Shown piece after piece: positions 44,586 to 53,531 of a stretch of 64,000 nt of DNA; within the stretch, counting starts at the first letter, position 1; each line of letters begins with the position of its first letter. The stretch comes from Bacteroides fluxus YIT 12057. Its GTDB lineage: Bacteria > Bacteroidota > Bacteroidia > Bacteroidales > Bacteroidaceae. The notes beneath the pieces are model-generated. The model was not told the origin of the DNA. It did no database searches and saw only the letters and a program-made list of their open reading frames with translations. Location of the stretch: positions 302,683 to 366,682 of the forward strand of contig NZ_GL882689.1 of assembly GCF_000195635.1 (NCBI RefSeq), in the 5' to 3' direction. The position numbers and the translations under genes are program-made.

Positions 44586-47500
44586 CAAGGCTTCATATAT
44601 CACTTCCTGTATTCTTGTACGGATATCCAGACGCATCAGTCTGGTGTTCCAGGCATCCGGATAAATACGGTTGCTCAAGAAAACATAGACCAGCCCGTTG
44701 TCCGGATCCACCCAGGCGCAAGTCCCCGTGAATCCTGTATGTCCATATACGGAAGCCGGTGCGGAAGCAGCGCAAGGGCTCTTCTGCGGATGGCGGGAAT
44801 CCGGCTTGTCGAATCCCAGGCCACGGCGGCTTATCTTGGAAACGACCGTCGTGAAAAGCTTGCAGGTTTCCCGGCTTAGATAGCGTGTCCCGTCCAGCTC
44901 GCCGCCATTCAGCAACATCTGATAGATACGTGCCACTTCTCCGGCAGTGGAGAACAGCCCGGCATTGCCGGAAACACCTCCCTGGAAAGCGGCGGATTCA
45001 TCATGAACAAATCCCTGAAGCGTTGTTTTACGCAAGAATGCATCTTTGGAAGAAGGCACAATCTCTTCTTTTTTCAAGAAGCGCAACGGTAAAAAGCCTG
45101 TCCGCTTCAATCCCATCGGGGTATAGAACTCCCGGGCCAGGAATTCATCCATCGGCATGCCGGCCCGTGCTTCCACCAATTGTTGCAATACGATGAAGCC
45201 GACGCAACTATAACGATAGCGTTTGTCTCTCAAAGGTGCGTCTGCAATTTTCTGCAAATATTCATCTTTGAAAGAGCGGTTCAGCCATAGGCTGTCCGAG
45301 ACTTGCAGGGTAAACTCTTCCGTACGGACTTTGGATGCCAGTTCCTTACGGAACCGGAACTTCGGGTTCGCCCAAGTCCGGCTGCCGATCCGTACCGGGT
45401 GTACATTGTCCGGCCGTCCCTTGAACAGTGTCCCTGAATAGCTGTCTTTATCAATGGCATCCTGATAGAAAAGCAAAGTAGAAGGCAGGCCGGACTCATG
45501 CAATAGCAGTTCACGTACCGTGATATCCTTTTTGTCCGTATCTTGCAGGAAAGGCAGATAATCCGATACGCGGTCTGTCAGATTGAGCCGTCCTTTATCA
45601 TACAGTTTCATCACAGCCAATAAAGTGGCGGTAGTCTTTGTCAACGAGGCAAGGTCATATACAGATGCACTTGTGACAGGCACGGACTTGGCTTCCCGCT
45701 TTGCAGCTGTTCCCTTTCCCGTATAGGTGCCGAATGCCTTGTTGTACATTTCTTTGCCATCTTTCAGTATCACTATCTGGCAACCGGGATAAGCTCCTTC
45801 ACGAATGCCTTCTTCAGCTATTTCATCAATCCGGGAAAGCAGACGGGAGTTTATCCCATATTCCTCCGGAACAAAATGCGGCATAGTCTGCGGTCCCAAG
45901 GACAAGCCTGTGCCGGCAGCGAACAAATTGCCGATACTTGCGGAAAGACGTCCGTCGGCGCTTGCCCTGCCATATAATATTCCGGCAACCTGCTTTTGGA
46001 CGTCATCATTGGAAGAATGTGCCAGAATCACAGCTTCGCCTGCCGATATGCCGCGATGAATCTGCAGTACCTGTTTTCCCGGAATAAAGCATAGATAGGC
46101 TACCGGCACACCGGGAGCAAATTGGGTAAAGAAAGTCTGATAAGGAGTCAGACGATGCTCTGTGACGCATACCAAGATGCGTTTGTATCGGGCAAGGGAA
46201 TCCTGTAACTGCCTGCATTGTGCTGTTGTCAGGTTTTTCCCCAGTTGAATTTCTACCGGACGGGTGAATTGGGACAGTTCCTTTATGAAAGGTTGGATTT
46301 CCCTTGAGTCTCCGATGTTGAGTACTGCCACTTCTTTCACGGAAGGATCCAGAGGGAGCAATTTAGTCTGGTTGTCCAATACGGTGATTGCTGCCAGGTT
46401 CAGCCGCCGGATCAGGTCACGTGTCTTGGGGGTATTGATGCGTGTGCCCAAACCGGAAAGGCGTACGTACGGTTTCCTGGCCAAGCCTAAAGCATACTTA
46501 TAGGTCAATACCTTACGGCATTTCCTTTCCACGTCAGTTTCTTTCAAATCCCCCCGTTTCACAGCATCCAGAATAGCTTCCACCTCTTCCTTTATACGCC
46601 GGGGCACAAGCAACAGGTCATTGCCCGCTTTCAATGCCTGGAGGCAGATACTTGAATTCCCCGATACGCCTTTCATCGCCAAGGCATCCGTAAAGATGAG
46701 GCCTTGGAACTTCAATTCACGTGTCAGCAAGTCATGCACCACATTGCGGGAAAGAGAAGAAGGCAATCCTTTCCGGGGTTCAAATACAGGGACTTCCAGA
46801 TGGCCTACCATAATTCCTCCCAAGCCGGCTTGGATGGCTTTCTTAAAAGGATACAGTTCCACACTGTCCAGACGGGCACGGCTAAAAGGCAAGGTGGGTA
46901 ATGCCTTGTGCGAATCCACGTCGGTATCGCCATGTCCCGGAAAATGTTTGCTTACGGAAAGTACTCCACCATCTTCCAGACCTTTGGAATAGGCTATTAC
47001 TTTATCGGCGACATCCCGGGGATTTTCACCGAAAGAACGGGTGTTGATGACCGGATTCCGGGGATTGATATTCACATCGGCCACGGGCGCGAAGTTCACT
47101 TGTACTCCCAATTCACGGCATTGGCGGGCCATTTCCCGGCCATATTCATAAATCAAGCTGTCATCACGGATACACCCCAATACCATATTCTTCGGAAAAC
47201 CGGGTGTACCCCGCAAGCGCATGGACAGTCCCCACTCGCCGTCAAAAGTAATCATCAACGGGACGTCCGCCATCTGTTGCGCTTCATTGGTCAGCGCAAC
47301 CTGGTTTTGCATCAGTCCGCCTGAGAAAAGCAGGCCGCCTACCTTATAATCTTCTACCACTTTACGCAGCAACTCCCGGTTTGCCTTATTTTGTTGAGGG
47401 GCAATGGTATAGATAAAGAGTTGCCCGATGCGTTCTTTCAATGTCAATTGCTTCAGCACAGAATCCACCCACTGCCGGCAGCGGGTATCGTTCTGTAAGG

Positions 47501-47624
47501 AACATACCAGTGAAGGATCTGCCGCGGGTACAGGGACAGGTCGTGTGGAAACGTGCTGTGCATCCGTGGCCAGCTGTCCGCAGAAGACAAGGAAAATGAA
47601 AGCAAACAGGAATATTTTTTTCAT
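44577..47624 (-). CDS. GH3 beta-N-acetylglucosaminidase fused to serine hydrolase (beta-lactamase fold)
   Basis: This 1015-residue exported protein has an N-terminal NagZ-like GH3 domain (about 30-390), a GH3 C-terminal sandwich, and a C-terminal class-C beta-lactamase-like serine hydrolase (about 620-1010). The GH3 loop KHFPGHGDTDVDSH (226-239) carries the His-Asp pair, and FTDALAMKG carries the nucleophile Asp (D313). The serine hydrolase has SLTK (S660, K663) and HTGFTGT. Its YxN-type motif reads YSC, with Cys where YSN or YSD is usual. NagZ enzymes release GlcNAc from peptidoglycan fragments, so a periplasmic wall-recycling role is likely. Start at ATG 47624; four more residues are possible. 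Confidence 0.9.
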   Translation of the reverse strand: MKKIFLFAFIFLVFCGQLATDAQHVSTRPVPVPAADPSLVCSLQNDTRCRQWVDSVLKQLTLKERIGQLFIYTIAPQQNKANRELLRKVVEDYKVGGLLFSGGLMQNQVALTNEAQQMADVPLMITFDGEWGLSMRLRGTPGFPKNMVLGCIRDDSLIYEYGREMARQCRELGVQVNFAPVADVNINPRNPVINTRSFGENPRDVADKVIAYSKGLEDGGVLSVSKHFPGHGDTDVDSHKALPTLPFSRARLDSVELYPFKKAIQAGLGGIMVGHLEVPVFEPRKGLPSSLSRNVVHDLLTRELKFQGLIFTDALAMKGVSGNSSICLQALKAGNDLLLVPRRIKEEVEAILDAVKRGDLKETDVERKCRKVLTYKYALGLARKPYVRLSGLGTRINTPKTRDLIRRLNLAAITVLDNQTKLLPLDPSVKEVAVLNIGDSREIQPFIKELSQFTRPVEIQLGKNLTTAQCRQLQDSLARYKRILVCVTEHRLTPYQTFFTQFAPGVPVAYLCFIPGKQVLQIHRGISAGEAVILAHSSNDDVQKQVAGILYGRASADGRLSASIGNLFAAGTGLSLGPQTMPHFVPEEYGINSRLLSRIDEIAEEGIREGAYPGCQIVILKDGKEMYNKAFGTYTGKGTAAKREAKSVPVTSASVYDLASLTKTTATLLAVMKLYDKGRLNLTDRVSDYLPFLQDTDKKDITVRELLLHESGLPSTLLFYQDAIDKDSYSGTLFKGRPDNVHPVRIGSRTWANPKFRFRKELASKVRTEEFTLQVSDSLWLNRSFKDEYLQKIADAPLRDKRYRYSCVGFIVLQQLVEARAGMPMDEFLAREFYTPMGLKRTGFLPLRFLKKEEIVPSSKDAFLRKTTLQGFVHDESAAFQGGVSGNAGLFSTAGEVARIYQMLLNGGELDGTRYLSRETCKLFTTVVSKISRRGLGFDKPDSRHPQKSPCAASAPASVYGHTGFTGTCAWVDPDNGLVYVFLSNRIYPDAWNTRLMRLDIRTRIQEVIYEALKK

Positions 47625-47692
47625 TCTATCATACAAATTTCAATCATACATCGTTCAATCGTGTATCGTTCAACCGTAAATTAAGTAGATCA

Positions 47693-50500
47693 TCATTTCT
47701 CAACCAGACTCTTGAAAATCAGCTCCTGAATATCTGTCCGGATATTCATATCCCCCAGTTTTGTATTCCACACGTTCGGACAAAGCCGGTTACTCAGGAA
47801 CACATAGACCGTTTGACTCTTCGGATCTACCCATGCGCATGTTCCGGTAAAACCGGTATGCCCATACACGCCTTCCGGGGCTGAGACAGCGCAGGGACTA
47901 CGCTTCACAATTGACACGTCCGGCCGGTCAAAACCCAGTCCACGGCGGCTGATGACGGACTTCTCCGTTGTGAACAGACGGCAAGTAGCCTCGCTGAGAT
48001 AGCGTTTGCCGTTCAGTTCACCACCGTTCAGTAACATCTGATATATTTTTGCCACCTCTGCCGCAGTGGAGAACAATCCCGCATTGCCGGATATACCGCC
48101 CATGCAGGCAGCCGTTTCATCGTGCACATAACCGCAAAGGTCCTGACGCCGGAGGAAATCATTGGACGCCGTCGGCATAATCTCCGCTTTTGTAAATTTA
48201 TTCAGAGGCAGGAACAGGGTCCGCTGCAATCCCAACGGAGCATAGAATTCCTTGGCAACGTACAAATCCATGGGCAACTGCGTGATAGTCTCCACGATTT
48301 GTTGAAGCAGGATGAATCCCAGGTCACTATAGACATAACGCTTGCTGTCCAGGTCGCATTTTGCTATTTTCTGGAGAATTGTATGCTTGAAATCTTTGTT
48401 CAGCCACATGCCGTCTGCTACATGCAGGGAATAAACGGCACTTGGCCTGTCTGAAACCATTCCTTTCTTAAACTTGAAATCTGAGCAGTAGTAACTATGC
48501 TCGCTCACCTGCGTACGGTGCCATTTGTCTATCCAGCTTTGCGAGTAGGGCCCGTGCACTGAATTCGGGTCAATGGCATCTACATAGAAACGGATGTAGG
48601 GCGGCAAGCCGGATTCATGGAAAAGCAACTCACGGATGGTCATATTCTTCTTGTTGCCGCTACGCAGGAAAGGCAGGTATTTGGATGCTTTGTCATCCAG
48701 TTTCAGTTTCCCCTCATCGTATAGTTTCATTACGGCAAGCAGAGTGGCAGTAGTCTTCGTCAAAGAAGCCAGATCAAAGAGGTCGGTAGGGCGTACGGAA
48801 GTGGTATCTTTGTCTGAATGACTACCAAAGCCCCTGTCATATACGGTATGGCCGTCCTTCAGGATCAGGATCCGGCAACCGGGATAGGCACCTTCCGACA
48901 CACCCTTTTGGGCAATGCCGTCAATGCCGTGCAATACATACGATTTCATGCCGTAGTCTTCCGGGATAACCGTTCCCGGCTTCATGCCCGGCTCGATGAT
49001 ACAACCCGTTCCGGCCGGGAACAGTTGCCCGATGCTCATGGACGTCTTGCCGTCAGCCGGTGCTTTGGCAAAAAGAACATCGGCCACATGCTGCTGCAAG
49101 TCAGCCTGGTCGGAATGAGCCAGTACGACGGCACTTGATTGGGCCAAAGCCGGTGTCAAAGGCAACAAGGTACGATAGGAAGTAAAGAAAGCATATACCA
49201 AGGGAGCCTGTATGTCCAGTTCACTCAGAAACTCCACGTCTTTGTCGCTGACATACGCCGAGCCGGTTATACTGACAACTACCCTGCGATAAGTTGCCAG
49301 TTTGCGTTTTATCTCTTCCTGTAAGGCATCATCCGCATTCCAGGGCAGATAGAAGCAGCTGATATCAGCCTGTTTCTTCATGGCTTCCACGAAGGGGGCA
49401 TCCGTATCTTTTTCTCCTATGCTCAACAGGGCAATGCCGCCTTCCGCCGGAGCCAGCGGAAGAATGCCGAAATAATTGTTCAGAACCGTCACTGCAGAAC
49501 AGCGTAGCTTGGCGGCCAACGCCTGGGCCTCTTCCGTATTGATGCGGTAACTCATTCCGCTTACCTGCAACTTAGGCTGCGCACTTCTTAACCCCATCAT
49601 GTACTTATGCATCAGTACCTTGCGGCACTTGGCGTCCAGCTCTTCCTTGCTGAGGATACCGGAACGTACGGCTTCCGTCAATTCTGTCACGGCATTCTTG
49701 GCATGGAATTGCACCAATACCATGTCGTTGCCTGCCGGCAAGGCCTTGTCCGTTACCTGCGCGACTTGTGACCCCCCCCTCATGTCCGGTGCATCTGTAA
49801 ATGCCAGCCCTTTGGCGCCGGGTTCGTCTTTCAACAATCCGGTTACTCTATTCTTTGACAGTGAAGAAGCCGTCACTCCGCTGTTCTCCAACCCGCGGGC
49901 ATACGCTACCGCTTTTTCTGCCACCCGCTTGGGGTCTTCGCCCAATGAACTGACAGGTATCACCGGGTTCAGCGGATTCGTGTAGGCATCGGCATCCGGT
50001 GCAAAGTTGATATGCACTCCCAATGTCCGGAACTGGCGTGCCACTTCACGGCCATACTCTTCAAGCAAGCTGTTGTCCTCTATGCACCCCAAGGCTGCAT
50101 TACGGGGATAGTCCGGCGTGCCTTTCAGACGCATGGACAATCCCCACTCGCCGTCGGAGGCCACCATGACAGGTACAGAGGCATTCTTTTGCGCCAGATT
50201 TGTCAGAATGGCCTGCTCCTCAGGCGTTCCTTCCGCAAAAAGCAAGCCGCCTACTTTATATTTCTTTGCCAGCTCACGTATCTGCTTCTTGTTTTCTTTG
50301 GTTGCCTTGGCAGGAATGGTGGCGACAATCAGTTGTCCCACTTTCTCCTGCAAGCTTAAACGGGTCATCACCGAATCCACCCATTGGCGGCACCGGTCAT
50401 CTGAATCCGAGGGTAAAAAAGGAGTCTTATGCTGTGCATGAAGCAAAGGGATTAGAAGAAAGAGCCCCGCTATCCATAAAAGAAAAGTATATTTTTTCAT
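47693..50500 (-). CDS. Degenerate GH3 domain fused to serine hydrolase (paralogue)
   Basis: This 935-residue paralogue of the next gene downstream has the same signal, GH3 and serine hydrolase order. In the GH3 part, however, the sequence passes from GLENSGV (near 49890) directly to SSLSKNRVTGLL. About 70 residues, including the KHFPGHG loop with the catalytic His, are missing. The nucleophile-type Asp in FTDAPDM (D236) remains. The serine hydrolase part looks intact: SLTK (S579, K582), YSDLGF and HTGFTGT. The protein is therefore probably an inactive glycosidase scaffold with an active hydrolase or esterase. A G8 tract (coding strand) at 49772-49779 lies just after the FTDA motif. Confidence 0.85.
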   Translation of the reverse strand: MKKYTFLLWIAGLFLLIPLLHAQHKTPFLPSDSDDRCRQWVDSVMTRLSLQEKVGQLIVATIPAKATKENKKQIRELAKKYKVGGLLFAEGTPEEQAILTNLAQKNASVPVMVASDGEWGLSMRLKGTPDYPRNAALGCIEDNSLLEEYGREVARQFRTLGVHINFAPDADAYTNPLNPVIPVSSLGEDPKRVAEKAVAYARGLENSGVTASSLSKNRVTGLLKDEPGAKGLAFTDAPDMRGGSQVAQVTDKALPAGNDMVLVQFHAKNAVTELTEAVRSGILSKEELDAKCRKVLMHKYMMGLRSAQPKLQVSGMSYRINTEEAQALAAKLRCSAVTVLNNYFGILPLAPAEGGIALLSIGEKDTDAPFVEAMKKQADISCFYLPWNADDALQEEIKRKLATYRRVVVSITGSAYVSDKDVEFLSELDIQAPLVYAFFTSYRTLLPLTPALAQSSAVVLAHSDQADLQQHVADVLFAKAPADGKTSMSIGQLFPAGTGCIIEPGMKPGTVIPEDYGMKSYVLHGIDGIAQKGVSEGAYPGCRILILKDGHTVYDRGFGSHSDKDTTSVRPTDLFDLASLTKTTATLLAVMKLYDEGKLKLDDKASKYLPFLRSGNKKNMTIRELLFHESGLPPYIRFYVDAIDPNSVHGPYSQSWIDKWHRTQVSEHSYYCSDFKFKKGMVSDRPSAVYSLHVADGMWLNKDFKHTILQKIAKCDLDSKRYVYSDLGFILLQQIVETITQLPMDLYVAKEFYAPLGLQRTLFLPLNKFTKAEIMPTASNDFLRRQDLCGYVHDETAACMGGISGNAGLFSTAAEVAKIYQMLLNGGELNGKRYLSEATCRLFTTEKSVISRRGLGFDRPDVSIVKRSPCAVSAPEGVYGHTGFTGTCAWVDPKSQTVYVFLSNRLCPNVWNTKLGDMNIRTDIQELIFKSLVEK

Positions 50501-50541
50501 TCAATCAATCTGTCGTTTTTTTGATGATGGCAGCATCCTTG

Positions 50542-51423
50542 TTATTTTTCTGCCAGTGTCAATTTCAATTCACCTACAAAAATACCGTTTTTACCGGTAT
50601 GGAAAACGGGGACATTCTTACCGTCGGCATTCAGATAATTCATCGGCTTCTCCATGAAAGTATGAGAATGTCCGCCTAAAATGACGTCTATGTTTCGTGT
50701 CTTGCTCACCAAATCCTCGTCGGCAGTACCGTAGGAGTTGCGTATCCCTAAATGGGACAGACAGATCACAACGTCGCAATTCTTTTCCAGCTTCAGAAAA
50801 TCGGCCATTTCCTGTCCCACTTCTATAGGATTGTTATAGACAATGCCCTCGCACTTGTCCGCCTGTACCAATCCTTCCATCCGGGGTGCCAGTCCGAAGA
50901 CACCGATTCTCACTCCGCTACGTTCCAGGATAATGTAAGGTTTTACCAAGCCCTCGAGGACTGTTCCGGTAACGTCATAGTTGGAACAGACCACCGGGAA
51001 ATTAGCCATGCGGAACAAACGCGCCATATTGTCCAAGCCGAAGTCGAACTCATGGTTGCCTATGGTCATCGCATCGTATTTCATAAGGTTCATCATTTTG
51101 ATTTCCACTTCCCCTTGAAAAAGGTTATAGTAGGGAGTACCTTGGGAGATGTCTCCACAATCAAAAAGCAATACGTCCGGATGCTTGCTGCGGATCTCCT
51201 TGATGAAGGAACTCCGGCGGACCGCACCTCCCATTCCGGCATAATCATCGGCCGCCTCCGGGCTGATGGGCTCAATACGGCTGTGCGTGTCGCTGGTTTG
51301 AAGAATAATCAGCTGTTTGCCCGGATTCACTTCTCCCGTATCTGCGGAAGACGGCTGCTGGGCTGATGCAAAAAAAGAGAAAAGCAGCAGAACTGCCAAG
51401 GAATATATCTGTTTCATTTTCAT
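50542..51423 (-). CDS. Metallophosphoesterase, 5'-nucleotidase N-terminal domain type
   Basis: This 293-residue exported protein equals the N-terminal catalytic domain of UshA-type 5'-nucleotidases. It has LQTSDTHSRIEP, FDCGDISQGTPYYN, GNHEFDFG and ILGGHSHTF, which together form the two-metal site. The C-terminal substrate-binding domain is absent here and is encoded by the gene 23 bp upstream (51447-52217). A second start codon lies two codons in (51417). It probably hydrolyses nucleotides or nucleotide-sugars in the periplasm together with that partner. Confidence 0.9.
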   Translation of the reverse strand: MKMKQIYSLAVLLLFSFFASAQQPSSADTGEVNPGKQLIILQTSDTHSRIEPISPEAADDYAGMGGAVRRSSFIKEIRSKHPDVLLFDCGDISQGTPYYNLFQGEVEIKMMNLMKYDAMTIGNHEFDFGLDNMARLFRMANFPVVCSNYDVTGTVLEGLVKPYIILERSGVRIGVFGLAPRMEGLVQADKCEGIVYNNPIEVGQEMADFLKLEKNCDVVICLSHLGIRNSYGTADEDLVSKTRNIDVILGGHSHTFMEKPMNYLNADGKNVPVFHTGKNGIFVGELKLTLAEK

Positions 51424-51446
51424 TTTGAATTATCGGTTAGCAAGAA

Positions 51447-52217
51447 TCAGTCTTCAATTATTATTCTTCCTTCCATACGGGAGGTTATTTTTTTACCTGC
51501 AGCGGTTTGTGCCTTTACGTATTTCATGAACAATCCCCGCAAGGTGGCTCCTTCCGGACACTCCCTTTGCTCTGCCTGCGGAAAGGCTGTCATGCCATCA
51601 TTCCCGTCCGCCAGATAATCAATGGTAGCGACGGTGTATGTCCGGTCGTCTACCACCGCATTGCCTCCCACGCTTCCTTGCAACAGTTTGCCGTCCCGGC
51701 TTATTTTGAGTTGTACGCCGCTGACTCCTTCGCCTCCCTTTGCCGCTATGTTCTCAAACAGTTGCTTCAAGACGGTGCCTTTCATGGTCAATACACAAAG
51801 CGAATTCTCGAAAGGCAGTATCTCGTAGATATTTTCTGTCCTTATAGGCCCTTCGGTCAAGGAATTGCGGATGCCGCCAATATTGACCAGCCCCATATCC
51901 GCAGGTTTGCCCAGAACTTCCGCAGCCGATTCACGCAAGACGTCTGCCACCAAATTGGACAAAAGACTCTCCGGACGCGAACGGTCCATGGAAATTTCGG
52001 CAGTTCCTGCCACACTATACATGATACTGTCTATTTTTGCTTTGTAAGGAGCAAGCAAGGCTGTTGCTTCAGCATCCGGTTCAGCATCCCAGGTGGAGTC
52101 TATAGGTACTCTGTTTCCTTCCACTCTTGTTACTTCATAGGCAGAATGACAGGATGTTAGCAAAAGCGATACAGCCAAGACTGCCCCGGAGAAGAGTTTT
52201 AAATAAGGCTTCTTCAT
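51447..52217 (-). CDS. 5'-nucleotidase C-terminal domain lipoprotein
   Basis: This 256-residue lipoprotein (lipobox LLLTSCHS) matches only the C-terminal nucleotide-binding domain of 5'-nucleotidases. It has SNLVADVLRESAAEV, DMGLVNIGGIRNSLTEGPI in part, and YTVATIDYLADGNDGMTAF. It is the first gene of a - strand unit that continues with the catalytic metallophosphoesterase and two GH3-serine hydrolase fusions. The pair looks like a 5'-nucleotidase split into two genes. Confidence 0.9.
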   Translation of the reverse strand: MKKPYLKLFSGAVLAVSLLLTSCHSAYEVTRVEGNRVPIDSTWDAEPDAEATALLAPYKAKIDSIMYSVAGTAEISMDRSRPESLLSNLVADVLRESAAEVLGKPADMGLVNIGGIRNSLTEGPIRTENIYEILPFENSLCVLTMKGTVLKQLFENIAAKGGEGVSGVQLKISRDGKLLQGSVGGNAVVDDRTYTVATIDYLADGNDGMTAFPQAEQRECPEGATLRGLFMKYVKAQTAAGKKITSRMEGRIIIED

Positions 52218-52240
52218 TTTGTTTGGTTTTTAAATTGCTA

Positions 52241-52248
52241 CAAATATA
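52241..52248 (-). promoter_or_regulatory. Candidate -7 box of the 5'-nucleotidase/GH3 unit
   Basis: On the - strand the sequence reads TATATTTG, a TAnnTTTG match 24 bp before the start codon. The 277-bp divergent gap to rplS holds this box and the rplS promoter; no gene is supported there. Confidence 0.4.
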
Positions 52249-52373
52249 CTCTATTTCTACTTTTGTACATCTTTTTATATTGCAAAAAACAAGACGAAAA
52301 TGGCGAATCTCTTCTCACTTCCCTGCAGAAAAGGCTTATGCTGGGGGCAAAGAATAAAAAATGCTTCATAGTG

Positions 52374-52404
52374 TTGTGTATGTGGCAAATAATTCGTTCC
52401 TTTG
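52374..52404 (+). promoter_or_regulatory. Candidate rplS promoter
   Basis: A TTG at 52374-52376 is followed after 20 bp by TTCCTTTG, one mismatch from TAnnTTTG. The leader to the ATG is about 90 nt. Confidence 0.4.
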
Positions 52405-52494
52405 CACCGCTTTCGCGCAATCGCTGTCAGGACAAACAGAGAGAAGCCTGGCATGTTGCGTTGTAACGATCAAAACAATTTAATAATAACAACA

Positions 52495-52848
52495 ATGGAT
52501 TTAATTAAAATTGCAGAAGAAGCATTTGCTACCGGAAAGCAACACCCGACTTTCAAGGCCGGTGACACTGTAACAGTAGCATATCGTATCGTAGAAGGTA
52601 ACAAGGAACGTGTACAGCTGTACCGTGGTGTTGTTATCAAAATTGCCGGACACGGTGACAAAAAGCGTTTCACAGTACGCAAGATGTCGGGTACTGTAGG
52701 CGTAGAACGTATTTTCCCTATTGAATCACCGGCTATCGACAGCATCGAAGTGAACAAAGTGGGTAAGGTTCGTCGCGCTAAATTGTATTACCTGCGTGCT
52801 CTTACCGGTAAGAAAGCAAGAATTAAAGAAAAAAGAGTTAACGGTTAA
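52495..52848 (+). CDS. rplS: 50S ribosomal protein L19
   Basis: This 117-residue protein has the L19 landmarks [40 protein letters not shown] in part, [18 protein letters not shown] and [22 protein letters not shown] in part. It sits at the 30S-50S interface. The ATG at 52495 is chosen because the family starts there; the frame is open upstream. It stands alone, followed by a terminator. Confidence 0.97.
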   Translation: MDLIKIAEEAFATGKQHPTFKAGDTVTVAYRIVEGNKERVQLYRGVVIKIAGHGDKKRFTVRKMSGTVGVERIFPIESPAIDSIEVNKVGKVRRAKLYYLRALTGKKARIKEKRVNG

Positions 52849-52870
52849 TACCGTACTCTCGTTTCGAAAT

Positions 52871-52908
52871 AAAAAGGGAGACTTCCGGCAAAGGAAGTTT
52901 CCCTTTTT
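52871..52908 (+). terminator. Rho-independent terminator of rplS
   Basis: AAAAGGGAGACTTCC pairs with GGAAGTTTCCCTTTT with one G-U wobble, and a T run follows. Confidence 0.85.
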
Positions 52909-52967
52909 AGTTTCCGGGATTCGCTCTTCTGTCCGGACATCACTTTTGCATCATTAAAAATACATTT

Positions 52968-53402
52968 ATGAACAACGATTTAAACTACGCCCAAATCCCC
53001 CAATCCTATCTGCTATGCATTGACGGGCAGTGCCCGAAGTCTGCGACCTGCCTCCATTATATAGCTGCCCGGTACATTCCGTGCACCCGGATTTCATGGA
53101 GCATCCTCAGCCCTGCCTACATCGCTGCCCTCCAAGGCCCTTGCCCCTATTACAGCATCAACCGGAAAGTCCGCTATGCCCGGGGCTTTCTCGGCATCCT
53201 CCAACAGCTCACCAAAGAACAGACCCGGCAATTTTCCGCCCAGGTGATAGCGGCAAGCAGCCGCCGCACCTATTACCGCATCCGCTGCGGCGAACGTGCC
53301 ATCTGCCCCCAGGAACAAGAAAGCTTGCGGGAGGTTCTCCGGCAATGCGGAGTGACCGATGAACCGGAATTCGATTCTTATTTTGAGGATTACCAATGGT
53401 AA
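52968..53402 (+). CDS. DUF6078-type Cys-rich protein
   Basis: This 144-residue protein has no signal peptide and I recognise it as DUF6078-like. It contains spaced cysteines: CIDGQCPKSATCLHY, PCTR, GPCPYY, RCGERAICP and RQCG. These could bind a metal, but no defined zinc-finger spacing is clear. The central part (FLGILQQLTKEQTRQFSAQV) and SRRTYYRIRCGE look like a small mixed alpha/beta domain. Its G+C content is visibly higher than that of its neighbours. Function unknown. Confidence 0.75.
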   Translation: MNNDLNYAQIPQSYLLCIDGQCPKSATCLHYIAARYIPCTRISWSILSPAYIAALQGPCPYYSINRKVRYARGFLGILQQLTKEQTRQFSAQVIAASSRRTYYRIRCGERAICPQEQESLREVLRQCGVTDEPEFDSYFEDYQW

Positions 53403-53410
53403 CTCCTGTT

Positions 53411-53476
53411 TTGTGCCATCATAGTGGCACAAGTGTGCCATGCCTAAGGCACGGTTGTGCCAACACGGTGGCACAA
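53411..53476. repeat. Array of three hairpins with repeated stem
   Basis: Arms TTGTGCCA and TGGCACAA occur twice with 6-nt loops (53411-53432 and 53455-53476), 44 bp apart. Between them lies a third dyad, GTGCC/GGCAC (53435-53452), with an inner TGCCT-A-AGGCA. This fills the space between the DUF6078 stop and the ROK terminator. Confidence 0.8.
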
Positions 53477-53507
53477 AAAAAGTGGAAAGACTCCGCCTTC
53501 CACTTTT
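53474..53507 (-). terminator. Terminator of the ROK kinase gene
   Basis: Perfect arms AAAAGTGGAA (53478-53487) and TTCCACTTTT (53498-53507); the A run at 53474-53480 becomes a T run on the - strand. Confidence 0.75.
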
Positions 53508-53531
53508 CACTTGTCTTCCGACAGCAGCTTT

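Noticed and set aside
52263..52466. 67-residue reading frame in the divergent gap before rplS
   Set aside because: It spans the likely rplS promoter and leader and has no recognisable motif.
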